From: DRVV01 sp964487415
GTDB lineage: Archaea; Thermoproteota; Bathyarchaeia; Bathyarchaeales; Bathycorpusculaceae
Assembly (NCBI GenBank): GCA_964487415.1
Contig: CAZAPQ010000079.1
Coordinates: 1 to 7,274, forward strand
Direction of reading: 5' to 3'
Length of the DNA stretch: 7,274 nucleotides
Shown: positions 1 to 5,592 of the stretch, piece by piece
How the letters are laid out: each line of letters begins with the position of its first letter
How positions within the stretch are numbered: position 1 is the stretch's first letter
Program-made: the position numbers and the translations under genes
Notes under the pieces: generated by a model
Database searches by the model: none
The model's input: the letters and a program-made list of their open reading frames with translations, nothing else
What the model was told of the DNA's origin: nothing

Positions 1-1
1 A

Positions 2-865
2 ATTCTTGGAGGCAGCAGCAGTGTTATCGTGGTGTCATTGGTTTCAAAAATAAAAATACATGAAAAAAGTTCAACGATTCTAACCTTGGAATCAATTATA
101 ACGGATATACTCTGCATAGTTTTCTCCATAGTTATCATCGAAATAGTTTTAAAGGGTTATATTGAACCGACCGCCATTGGGCAATCTGTCGCAAGTAGAT
201 TTTCAACAGGAATAGTTTTGGGGATAGTTTTTGGTGTTATCTGGCTAAGCATCTTAAGAAGAGTTGTTAAGGTAAGGGCCTCATACTCTTACATGCTTAC
301 CTTAGCTGCGGTGCTTTTGGCCTATGCCCTTTCAGAGATGCTTGGCGGAAGCGGTTCTTTATGCTCCCTTGTTTTTGGAATGATATTAGGGAATGAACGT
401 GAAATTTACCGAATGCTGAGAATGGAAACCGCCCCATATACTTTGATCGATGAGGGCATGCGAAGGTTCGAATCCGAAATAGCTTTTCTCCTGAGAACCT
501 TCTTTTTCGTATATATTGGTCTGATGGTTACAATAAGTGCAATAAACTTCATCCTTATAGGCGTGGTTCTTTCGCTTATCCTCCTGCTGATGCGATATAT
601 AGCCGTGAGAATAGCAACAATTCGCTGTAGCGAAGTAGCGGAGGATCGACCAATGATGGGTATTCTTTTAACAAGAGGTTTGGCCGCCGCGGTTTTAGCG
701 ACGCTTCCTATGCAATATGCCGCAGAAAATCCAACTTTTGGAGAATTAGCGTACCTCTACGTTAATGTAACAGTTTTCGTTATTCTTGCCACGGCTATTA
801 TAGCCACCGTTGGAATTCCCGTTCTGACGCGTAAGTCAAAGGAACCTAAAGAGCATCAATCATAG
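2..865 (+). CDS. Cation/proton (Na+/H+) antiporter, C-terminal part, 5' end cut by window
   Basis: An integral membrane monovalent cation/proton exchanger of the CPA (KefB/NhaP-like) superfamily. The reading frame is open from base 2, so the gene begins upstream; the GTG at 29 is internal because the residues before it (ILGGSSSVIV) already match the family's GGTSSAxV region. The visible 287 residues hold LESIITD at about 29-35, matching the ESxxND ion-binding motif with Asp kept and Asn replaced by Thr, as in many archaeal members. Further on are RTFFFVYIG and the RGLAAAVLA segment, both typical of late transmembrane helices of this family. Roughly seven or eight hydrophobic segments remain. 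A short charged tail (KSKEPKEH) ends the protein, and no TrkA-type regulatory domain follows. It is convergent with the pyrophosphatase, 36 bp away. Ion specificity (Na+ or K+) cannot be told. Family is confident; the missing N-terminus limits subtype. Confidence 0.88.
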   Translation: MLGGSSSVIVVSLVSKIKIHEKSSTILTLESIITDILCIVFSIVIIEIVLKGYIEPTAIGQSVASRFSTGIVLGIVFGVIWLSILRRVVKVRASYSYMLTLAAVLLAYALSEMLGGSGSLCSLVFGMILGNEREIYRMLRMETAPYTLIDEGMRRFESEIAFLLRTFFFVYIGLMVTISAINFILIGVVLSLILLLMRYIAVRIATIRCSEVAEDRPMMGILLTRGLAAAVLATLPMQYAAENPTFGELAYLYVNVTVFVILATAIIATVGIPVLTRKSKEPKEHQS

Positions 866-901
866 AGAACGAAGCAGCTTGAAAATGACAATCCTTTAAT
901 G

Positions 902-1435
902 TTAAATCCTTTTTAGTTCAATGAACTTTTTAATCGCATAGTTTACTATTTCTATAGCTTCCTTAGCGTTCTTCCATTCTTTGACTTTAACCCATTTATG
1001 GGGTTCCAGCCGTTTGTATGTTTCAAAGAATTCTTGGATTTCCTTAAGCTTGTGGGGGTGGACATCACTGATGTCATTGTAGCCATCAAATCTTGCATCA
1101 TCGACTGGTACTGACAGTATTTTCGGGTCTATGCCATTCTCATCTTCAACAACTAAAGCTCCTATGGTTCTTACTTTTACTATGCATCCCACCTCAAGTG
1201 GCTCATAGCTTAGCGCCATAATGTCTAGTGGGTCATGGTCATCATACCAAGTCTGCGGCACAAAGCCATACTCAACAGGAAAAACCACTGATGACGGGAT
1301 TATACGGTCCAGGACAAAAGCTCCCCAATCAACATTGTATTCGTATTTGTCCCTTGAACCGCTAATAACCTCCACTACCATATTTAGGATTCTAGGAGGT
1401 TTTTCGCCGCATGGGATGTCTTTCCAAAGGTTCAT
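902..1435 (-). CDS. ppa: Inorganic pyrophosphatase, family I (soluble)
   Basis: Hydrolyses cytosolic pyrophosphate to two phosphates with Mg2+, pulling biosynthetic reactions forward. The 177-residue length is normal for prokaryotic family I enzymes. Lined up with E. coli PPase from memory, nearly all active-site residues are present: E22, K30, E32, R44, Y56, D66, D68, D71, D98, D103, K105, Y140 and K141. Two positions differ: the core signature reads DHDPLD (66-71), with His where Gly is usual, and F52 stands where E. coli has Tyr51. Neither removes a metal ligand. The ATG start is supported by GAGG at 1447-1444, 8 nt upstream. Residues 1-19 (MNLWKDIPCG...) form a short N-terminal lead typical of the family. 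The gene is transcribed alone, divergently from the DUF1614 gene and convergent with the antiporter. Confidence 0.96.
   Translation of the reverse strand: MNLWKDIPCGEKPPRILNMVVEVISGSRDKYEYNVDWGAFVLDRIIPSSVVFPVEYGFVPQTWYDDHDPLDIMALSYEPLEVGCIVKVRTIGALVVEDENGIDPKILSVPVDDARFDGYNDISDVHPHKLKEIQEFFETYKRLEPHKWVKVKEWKNAKEAIEIVNYAIKKFIELKRI
905..931 (+). terminator. Possible oligo-T terminator for the antiporter transcript
   Basis: About 40 bp past the antiporter stop, the plus strand carries a T5 run at 910-914, a small inverted repeat AGTTC-AAT-GAACT at 915-927 and a second T5 run at 927-931. Archaeal RNA polymerase can stop at oligo-T tracts alone. The region also encodes the last residues of the pyrophosphatase on the other strand, so the pattern may be coincidental. 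Confidence 0.3.
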
Positions 1436-1467
1436 GGCTGATGCCTCAAGCCAAACTACTAAGCTCG

Positions 1468-1478
1468 CTATTTAATTT
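1468..1478 (-). promoter_or_regulatory. Probable TATA box of the pyrophosphatase gene
   Basis: Read on the minus strand this is AAATTAAATAG, an AT-rich archaeal TATA-like element 33 or more bases upstream of the ATG at 1435. A start of transcription about 25 bases downstream would give a short leader still containing the GAGG at 1447-1444. The call rests on sequence resemblance and spacing only. Confidence 0.4.
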
Positions 1479-1486
1479 TTTGCTTA

Positions 1487-1516
1487 AATTGCCTTTAGCA
1501 ATTCTTTTATAATTGT
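1487..1516. promoter_or_regulatory. Three AATTGY half-sites: possible operator between divergent promoters
   Basis: AATTGC at 1487-1492 and GCAATT at 1498-1503 form a perfect 6-bp inverted repeat with a 5-bp gap. A third copy, AATTGT at 1511-1516, forms a second inverted repeat with the middle one (CAATT-N7-AATTG). Half-site starts are 11 and 13 bp apart, close to one helical turn. The last two flank the TATA-like box of the DUF1614 gene, so a bound regulator would block TBP/TFB access. In an AT-rich gap some chance symmetry is expected. Confidence 0.35.
1505..1512 (+). promoter_or_regulatory. Probable TATA box of the DUF1614 gene
   Basis: TTTTATAA resembles an archaeal TATA box. It predicts a transcription start near 1533-1537, giving a leader of about 16-20 bases before the TTG at 1553. 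This supports the TTG start over a leaderless start at the ATG at 1598. Confidence 0.45.
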
Positions 1517-1552
1517 CCCGTGAAATGGCAATAACGTTGTGGTGCAAAATAT

Positions 1553-2242
1553 TTGAGCCGGCGAACGATTTACTGTCCCCATAATTACTTGACATTTATG
1601 ATATTGTTTCTAATACTCGTTTTGATTCTAGGCTTAATTTTTATTGGGGTTGCGGGACTTGCTTTTAGACAGATAGGCTTCAGTCCGCATGTAACCATGT
1701 TAATTTTATTGGCGACCCTGGCCGGAAGCTACGTAAACATACCATTATTCAAGCTTAGGACCATAATGCCAATAATCAAGGAAGAATATATCTCCTTTTT
1801 CGGCTTAGAATTCCGTATTCCACAGCTTGATTATGATGAGTTTACGACGCTTGTTGCCATAAATGTTGGCGGCGCCCTAATCCCAACAATATTGTCGATT
1901 TTTCTGCTCTGGAAACTGCCTTCAGTTACGCCCTGCGCATTAGCGGGTACTTTGATCGTCGCTGCGGCGACTCATTTAGTTGCAAAACCTGTAAAGGGTC
2001 TTGGCATAGCCACCCCTGCCTTCATCCCACCCTTGGTGGCGGCATTGGCGGCATATCTTCTCCCTTCAAGCTCGCCGTCAATCGTAGCTTATGTGTCAGG
2101 CGTGCTTGGCACCTTGATTGGTGCGGACATTCTGAATATGCATAGGCTTCCGGTGCTTGGAGCTAGAATTGCAAGCATAGGGGGAGCGGGAACTTTTGAT
2201 GGCATATTTTTAAGCGGCATAATTGCAGTTCTACTTGTCTAG
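1553..2242 (+). CDS. DUF1614 family multi-pass membrane protein
   Basis: A membrane protein of unknown function. About 230 residues with six or seven hydrophobic segments, near residues 15-38, 46-65, 100-120, 128-143, 152-170, 176-191 and 213-229. Recognised as DUF1614 by the GLAFxxIGxSP segment followed by LAGSYVNIPL (about 35-65), the polar loop before VAINVGGALIP, the TLIGADILN segment, and the C-terminal IGGAGTFDGIFLSG (209-222). The start used is TTG, the first start codon after an in-frame stop at 1532; GGTG at 1541-1544 is a weak ribosome site 8 nt away. The ATG at 1598 (residue 16) is the alternative, but it has no ribosome site and would remove the short polar lead that family members usually have. 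The stop lies only 4 bp from the stop of the convergent UPF0282 gene. No function is assigned; G/A-rich helices with buried Asp192 and Asp216 would allow a transporter, which is speculation. Confidence 0.85.
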   Translation: MSRRTIYCPHNYLTFMILFLILVLILGLIFIGVAGLAFRQIGFSPHVTMLILLATLAGSYVNIPLFKLRTIMPIIKEEYISFFGLEFRIPQLDYDEFTTLVAINVGGALIPTILSIFLLWKLPSVTPCALAGTLIVAAATHLVAKPVKGLGIATPAFIPPLVAALAAYLLPSSSPSIVAYVSGVLGTLIGADILNMHRLPVLGARIASIGGAGTFDGIFLSGIIAVLLV

Positions 2243-2246
2243 GACG

Positions 2247-3158
2247 CTATTCCTCCTTTAATGGGCGTTTCCTAACTTCGAATGGTGCTTCACCATATTT
2301 TGCATAGAGCTCTTTCCTCAAAGCCTCAAGCATCTCAATCTTCCTTCCTGCAAACTCCGCCGCAGTAATAACTCTTACATTTCGTTCCTCAGCCTTTATA
2401 TAAACTGGTTTTAACCGATTTTTATAATTCAAGTCGCGGAGGAGATGATGGTCCAAAACAAGGGTGTGCAACCCTGTTTCTTCTATTGCCCTAATCAGGT
2501 TATTAGTGGAGTTTTCAAGGCTTCTAAAGGAGTAACGGTACCCAAGCATATAAGTCATCGGCCCATCCACGAAAAGTATGCTCGGCTTTTCCTCCAAAAT
2601 GAATTTTATCTGTTCCTCCAGGGAGGGGCCCTCAACATCTGAAGTGTAAAGAAACTTTTCACCGTTGCTATGGATGCTCACTTCTATGACATATCCTAGG
2701 CGGGGATTAGTTCCATGACAGACTGCCTGTGAAAAGTTTATGGTATCTCCGCTTAACTGAAACTCCCTGCCGTCAGCTACTTCCAACTTCCTCGGCAGAC
2801 TCTTCACGGCTGCAAGAAACGCTGCGGCCCTTTCTTTCTGGCTGAAATTTATGTTTTGGGTTGGGTGTTTTATGAGGGTTATTTTTCCACAGTAGAGCTC
2901 AGGGTAGCCTGGATCATGGTGATCGTAATGGTAATGAGTTACAATAAGCACATCAGATTCCCTCGCGTATTGCTTTATGGTTTCCCAAGTTTCATCAAGC
3001 CTTCGCCACTCGAGGGGATGAGGCTCCAAGCCGTAACGCAGAGGAGCTAGGGAAACTCCCGGGTCTATTAGGATTTTTTGTTTGTCTGTTTCGACAAATG
3101 TGGCCATGGAACGTACGCCGAAACTGTCGAAGGCTAATGGAACAACCCGTCTAATCAT
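2247..3158 (-). CDS. UPF0282 family metallo-beta-lactamase-fold hydrolase
   Basis: A predicted cytosolic metal-dependent hydrolase of the archaeal UPF0282 (COG2248-type) family; the substrate is unknown. The 303-residue protein starts with the family's GVRSMATFVET and ILIDPGVSLAP strands (14-39). The metal-binding motif H75-Y-H77-Y-D79-H80-H81 follows, then H148 (CHGTNPRLGY), D174 (YTSDVEGP) and H237-H238 (LDHHLLRDL), giving a full set of candidate ligands for a two-metal site. KHPTQNINFSQ (98-107) and VDGPMTYMLGYR (197-208) are further family signatures. It lacks the beta-CASP arrangement of CPSF-type RNases and looks closer to UlaG-like enzymes. It overlaps the upstream nucS by ATGA, so it is probably translated by re-initiation from the same mRNA. 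Family confident, activity unknown. Confidence 0.9.
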   Translation of the reverse strand: MIRRVVPLAFDSFGVRSMATFVETDKQKILIDPGVSLAPLRYGLEPHPLEWRRLDETWETIKQYARESDVLIVTHYHYDHHDPGYPELYCGKITLIKHPTQNINFSQKERAAAFLAAVKSLPRKLEVADGREFQLSGDTINFSQAVCHGTNPRLGYVIEVSIHSNGEKFLYTSDVEGPSLEEQIKFILEEKPSILFVDGPMTYMLGYRYSFRSLENSTNNLIRAIEETGLHTLVLDHHLLRDLNYKNRLKPVYIKAEERNVRVITAAEFAGRKIEMLEALRKELYAKYGEAPFEVRKRPLKEE

Positions 3159-3943
3159 TGGGAACCCTGCTTAAAGAATGCTTCAAGCTTAATTGTCTCG
3201 AACCTTTTCAGAACCTCAGCACACTTCTTTGGATTTAGTGGCTTGAACTCTAGGTTAAGGGTTTCAAGAAGTCTCTGCACGTCTTTAGCTATGCTGGGTG
3301 CCGCGAGGATCCCCCTGATTTCGCGGCCTACCCGACTTTTGATGACCTCTAAGTACTTTGCAAGCTGGAGGGCTGCCTCCTTTCCGGCGGTTCTACGTTT
3401 AATCTCCACAACCACAAATTTGCCATTCTTGTCCACGCCGTAAACATCCACGAATCCGGGCTCCACCCTCTTTTCGTAACTTATAGGCTTAAATCCCTCT
3501 TCTAGAAGGCTTGGCTCAAAAAGAATAGCCTTTTGCATATCCTCTTCACTTGCGTATAAGGCGAATTCGCCAGAGTCTTTTAGACTTAAAGCTGAAATCA
3601 TATAAATTCTGTTAAAGAAAACGCTCACAGATTCCGGAGGTTTCCGCCTTATGGCGCGGAGCTCCAAAACGCCGTTCTTTAAGCAGGTCTGAAATATGCA
3701 ACCCGGTGGCTGCCAGTTAACAGGCTCATATCCTATAGGGCGGTGGACAAGGAGGGAGCCATCCTCCTTTACAATTAATATTCGCTCTCCAGTTTCAAGT
3801 TTAGACCTTGCTCTCCCAAGGTAGCGCACCCAACAGTTACCGACAATTAGAAGCGTTTTGTGCTTAGAGATTGTTTCCCTAGCAATCTTTTCAGCATCAG
3901 CCATATCAGGGTCTACGGAAACTGTTAATGGGTTGGAATTCAA
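3155..3943 (-). CDS. nucS: Endonuclease NucS (EndoMS)
   Basis: A DNA repair nuclease that in other archaea cuts mismatched double strands or branched single-stranded flaps, acting with PCNA. The 262 residues fit the two-domain family. The N-terminal DNA-binding domain has YLGRARSKLETGERILIVK and DGSLLVH...YEPVNWQPPG (about 41-81). The C-terminal RecB/PD-(D/E)XK-like domain has D166 (GFVDVYG), E180-I-K182 and Q193-L-A-K-Y197. The start is TTG at 3943-3941, chosen because GAGG lies 5 nt upstream (minus strand 3952-3949) and because the first Met inside would be residue 14, too far into the first strand. The C-terminus, T250-I-K-L-E-A-F-F257, looks like a PCNA-interacting box with Thr in place of Gln. 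It is the first gene of an operon with UPF0282 and is divergent from the methyltransferase. Catalytic residues are intact. Confidence 0.94.
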   Translation of the reverse strand: MNSNPLTVSVDPDMADAEKIARETISKHKTLLIVGNCWVRYLGRARSKLETGERILIVKEDGSLLVHRPIGYEPVNWQPPGCIFQTCLKNGVLELRAIRRKPPESVSVFFNRIYMISALSLKDSGEFALYASEEDMQKAILFEPSLLEEGFKPISYEKRVEPGFVDVYGVDKNGKFVVVEIKRRTAGKEAALQLAKYLEVIKSRVGREIRGILAAPSIAKDVQRLLETLNLEFKPLNPKKCAEVLKRFETIKLEAFFKQGSQ

Positions 3944-3947
3944 TATA

Positions 3948-3952
3948 TCCTC
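3948..3952 (-). promoter_or_regulatory. Ribosome binding site deciding the TTG start of nucS
   Basis: On the minus strand this reads GAGGA, followed by four bases and the TTG codon. No better start with a ribosome site is in frame nearby, so it fixes the rare start. Confidence 0.65.
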
Positions 3953-3962
3953 GCCAAATAGT

Positions 3963-3977
3963 TTTAGAAGCTCTAAA
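3963..3977. promoter_or_regulatory. 6-bp inverted repeat in the nucS/methyltransferase divergent gap
   Basis: TTTAGA-AGC-TCTAAA is a perfect 6-bp inverted repeat with a 3-bp gap, in the middle of the 57-bp region between divergent start codons. It could be an operator acting on both genes. I see no convincing TATA box in this gap, so promoter positions are uncertain. Confidence 0.25.
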
Positions 3978-4000
3978 CTAGATAAGATTTCTGAAAGGCT

Positions 4001-4564
4001 ATGAATGAGTGGAAACTGAAGCGTACTGCAATGCGAAACTATGATTTAACAGCTCATTTATATGATATGCGCTATGCCGAGGAGCAGGCAGAGAAAATCA
4101 GGGCAGCCCTTGAAAAGGTAGATCTTAGAGGGCAAAGCTATGTTTTAGATTTCGGATGTGGAACTGGACTGCTGTTCGAATATATCGCCGAAAGAGTTTG
4201 GATGGTTGTTGGTCTGGATTTCTCCAGAAAGGAGTTAAATGAAGCTAAAAAGCGTTCAAGAAGGTTTGGGAATGTGCATTTAGTTTTGGCTGATGCCGAT
4301 TATGCGCCCCTCAGAAGCGGGGTTTTCACTCATATCTTCGCCATCACTCTCCTCCAAAATATGCCGAATCCCGGTAAAACCTTGAATGAGGCAAAAAGGG
4401 TTGCCTTTAAAAATGCCACTATTATCATCACAGGATTAAAGAAAAGGTTCTCTCTGGAAGAGTTTAAAGAGATTTTGTGTGAAAATGGCTTAAGCATAGC
4501 GGACATTATGGATAGTGATAACCTTAAGTGTTATATTGCAATCTGCTTTAATCAACATTTCTAG
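4001..4564 (+). CDS. Class I SAM-dependent methyltransferase, substrate unknown
   Basis: A small soluble methyltransferase with a single Rossmann-like domain. Motif I is V48-LDFGCGTG56 (SAM binding). The acidic residue ending strand 2 is D73 in GLDFS (expected to hold the SAM ribose). A motif II-like ADADYAPLRSGVFTHIFA follows at 97-114. The N-terminal YDLTAHLYDMRYAEEQ (14-29) is a common lead in archaeal members. At 187 residues it is short: after strand 5 (ATIIITG) there is only a helix and a final strand pair, with no added substrate domain, so small-molecule or protein substrates cannot be told apart. The start at 4001 keeps the WKLKR lead; GAAAGG at 3992-3997 sits too close to be a good ribosome site, and Met11 (4031) is an alternative start. 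It is divergent from nucS and may or may not be related to it. Confidence 0.85.
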   Translation: MNEWKLKRTAMRNYDLTAHLYDMRYAEEQAEKIRAALEKVDLRGQSYVLDFGCGTGLLFEYIAERVWMVVGLDFSRKELNEAKKRSRRFGNVHLVLADADYAPLRSGVFTHIFAITLLQNMPNPGKTLNEAKRVAFKNATIIITGLKKRFSLEEFKEILCENGLSIADIMDSDNLKCYIAICFNQHF

Positions 4565-4585
4565 TGGCCTTGAATTATCTTAAAC

Positions 4586-4592
4586 TATATAT
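4586..4592 (+). promoter_or_regulatory. Probable TATA box of the polyferredoxin-hdrA operon
   Basis: TATATAT preceded by an A-rich TTAAAC stretch that suits a TFB recognition element. It predicts transcription from about 4611-4616 and a leader near 40 bases, containing GGGG at 4643-4646 ahead of the ATG at 4654. A second AT-rich element, TCTTAAATTA at 4616-4625, could instead drive a nearly leaderless transcript. Confidence 0.5.
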
Positions 4593-4653
4593 GAGAGGGA
4601 GAAATAAGTCAATACTCTTAAATTAGCCTGTACATTTCAAATGGGGTTAAAGC

Positions 4654-5592
4654 ATGCCCCTAAAAACTTTAAAAAGGGAGACTCCCGAAACCCTAACCTT
4701 AGAATGGATTTTGCATGTAAAGAATTATAGGCTCACTCTTGATAGAAGTCTCTGCGTTGGCTGTGAAATCTGCAGTCTCGCATGTCCCAAAGAAGCCATC
4801 AAACTTCAAAAGCAACCGAAAACATCTAACGGCAAAGCTCAGCGTGCAAAAGTTGACATAAGCCTAGAAAAATGCAACTTCTGCGGAATATGCGACCTGC
4901 TCTGTCCCTACGGCGCTATAACTGTAGCTGTGGATGGTCGCCATGTCTTGTCAGTTGTTGAGAAAGAAAGTTTCCCCCAGCTGATTCGCGACATTAAAGT
5001 GGACTCAAGCAAGTGCCCCCCGGAATGTGTAGACTGCGAGAAGGCATGCCCGCTAGGCCTTATCAAAGTGAAGTATTTAACATCCGATGGAAAAGTCTTG
5101 GAAGATTTAAGTTCATTGAGTCCATTTCAGAGGGAATGGCTTAAGGTTAATGTTGAAATCAATGAAGACCGTTGCCCCTGCTGCAGAATATGCGAGTTTA
5201 AATGCCCTAAGGGTGTTATTCACGTGAGAAAGGTTTTCTATGGAAAAATCGGGATAAATTTGGAAAAGTGTCCCGATGGCTGTAGAGATTGCCTTGACGT
5301 GTGTCCTATCACAGGAGCGCTGTATCTGTCTGAGGCTGATAATAAGGTTCACGCGAACGAGCTTTTCTGTGTGTATTGCGGAGCCTGCAAGGTCGTTTGT
5401 CCTGTGGATGGAGCCTTAGAACTTAAGAGAACAAAAATACTCCACACACCAGTTCGTTCGGGAGCTTGGAACAAGGCCCTAGAAAGAATAGCCTCACCTC
5501 TTGAAATTAGTAAGGAATTGAAGGCTAAAGGATCTCAGAAAGCTGTAGAATCCGTTGAAAGGAGACTTAAGTATAAAGAGGTGATAATTTAA
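4654..5592 (+). CDS. Polyferredoxin with six [4Fe-4S] cluster motifs, partner of HdrA
   Basis: A cytosolic electron-transfer protein of 312 residues. Six cysteine motifs are visible: C34/37/40/44, C74/77/80/84, C121/125/128/132, C174/177/180/184, C206/210/213/217 and C239/242/245/249. The last Cys of each is followed by Pro, as in 2[4Fe-4S] ferredoxins. They pair into three bacterial-ferredoxin-like modules. The third and fifth use CX3CX2CX3CP, the others CX2CX2CX3CP. C176 is an extra Cys beside motif four. Residues 258-312 form a Cys-free, charged, probably helical tail. General likeness is to polyferredoxins such as MvhB and FwdF, but it has fewer clusters than FwdF (eight in methanogens), so I give no gene symbol. 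Its stop overlaps the hdrA start (TAATG), which argues that it carries electrons to or from HdrA. GGGG 7 nt upstream supports the ATG only weakly. Confidence 0.9.
   Translation: MPLKTLKRETPETLTLEWILHVKNYRLTLDRSLCVGCEICSLACPKEAIKLQKQPKTSNGKAQRAKVDISLEKCNFCGICDLLCPYGAITVAVDGRHVLSVVEKESFPQLIRDIKVDSSKCPPECVDCEKACPLGLIKVKYLTSDGKVLEDLSSLSPFQREWLKVNVEINEDRCPCCRICEFKCPKGVIHVRKVFYGKIGINLEKCPDGCRDCLDVCPITGALYLSEADNKVHANELFCVYCGACKVVCPVDGALELKRTKILHTPVRSGAWNKALERIASPLEISKELKAKGSQKAVESVERRLKYKEVII
5578..5586 (+). promoter_or_regulatory. Strong ribosome binding site of hdrA inside the polyferredoxin gene
   Basis: AGAGGTGAT contains an eight-base match (GAGGTGAT) to the complement of the usual archaeal 16S rRNA 3' end. 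It lies 5 bases before the hdrA ATG at 5592 and overlaps the codons of the last polyferredoxin residues. It fixes the hdrA start and suggests HdrA can be translated at a high rate independently of coupling. Confidence 0.8.

Noticed and set aside
29..31. GTG as the true start of the antiporter
   Set aside because: The frame is open upstream to the window edge, and the residues before the GTG match the family's glycine/serine-rich segment, so the gene is cut, not short.
1221..1475. 84-codon open frame on the plus strand
   Set aside because: Lies antisense to the conserved start and active-site region of the pyrophosphatase, has no recognisable protein features, and is explained as a shadow of that gene.
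2445..3050. Two short plus-strand frames (2445-2642 and 2856-3050)
   Set aside because: Both are antisense to the UPF0282 gene, which has full family motifs; the short frames show no domain or promoter.
3243..3443. Short plus-strand frame
   Set aside because: Antisense to the nuclease domain of nucS; low-complexity Ser/Leu/Arg translation and no support.
4633..4643. Palindrome CATTT-C-AAATG before the polyferredoxin start
   Set aside because: Five-base arms with one central base are too short to exceed chance in AT-rich DNA, and it cannot form a hairpin with so small a loop.
4565..4653. Possible small RNA or tRNA in the 89-bp gap
   Set aside because: No cloverleaf, T-loop GTTCRANNC motif or stable long stem is visible; the gap is explained by a promoter and leader.
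5113..5352. 79-codon minus-strand frame
   Set aside because: Covers cysteine motifs four and five of the polyferredoxin on the opposite strand; no independent evidence.
4654..5592. Calling the polyferredoxin FwdF or MvhB
   Set aside because: Six cluster motifs, a long tail and an hdrA neighbour do not fit either family clearly enough, so only the general name is used.
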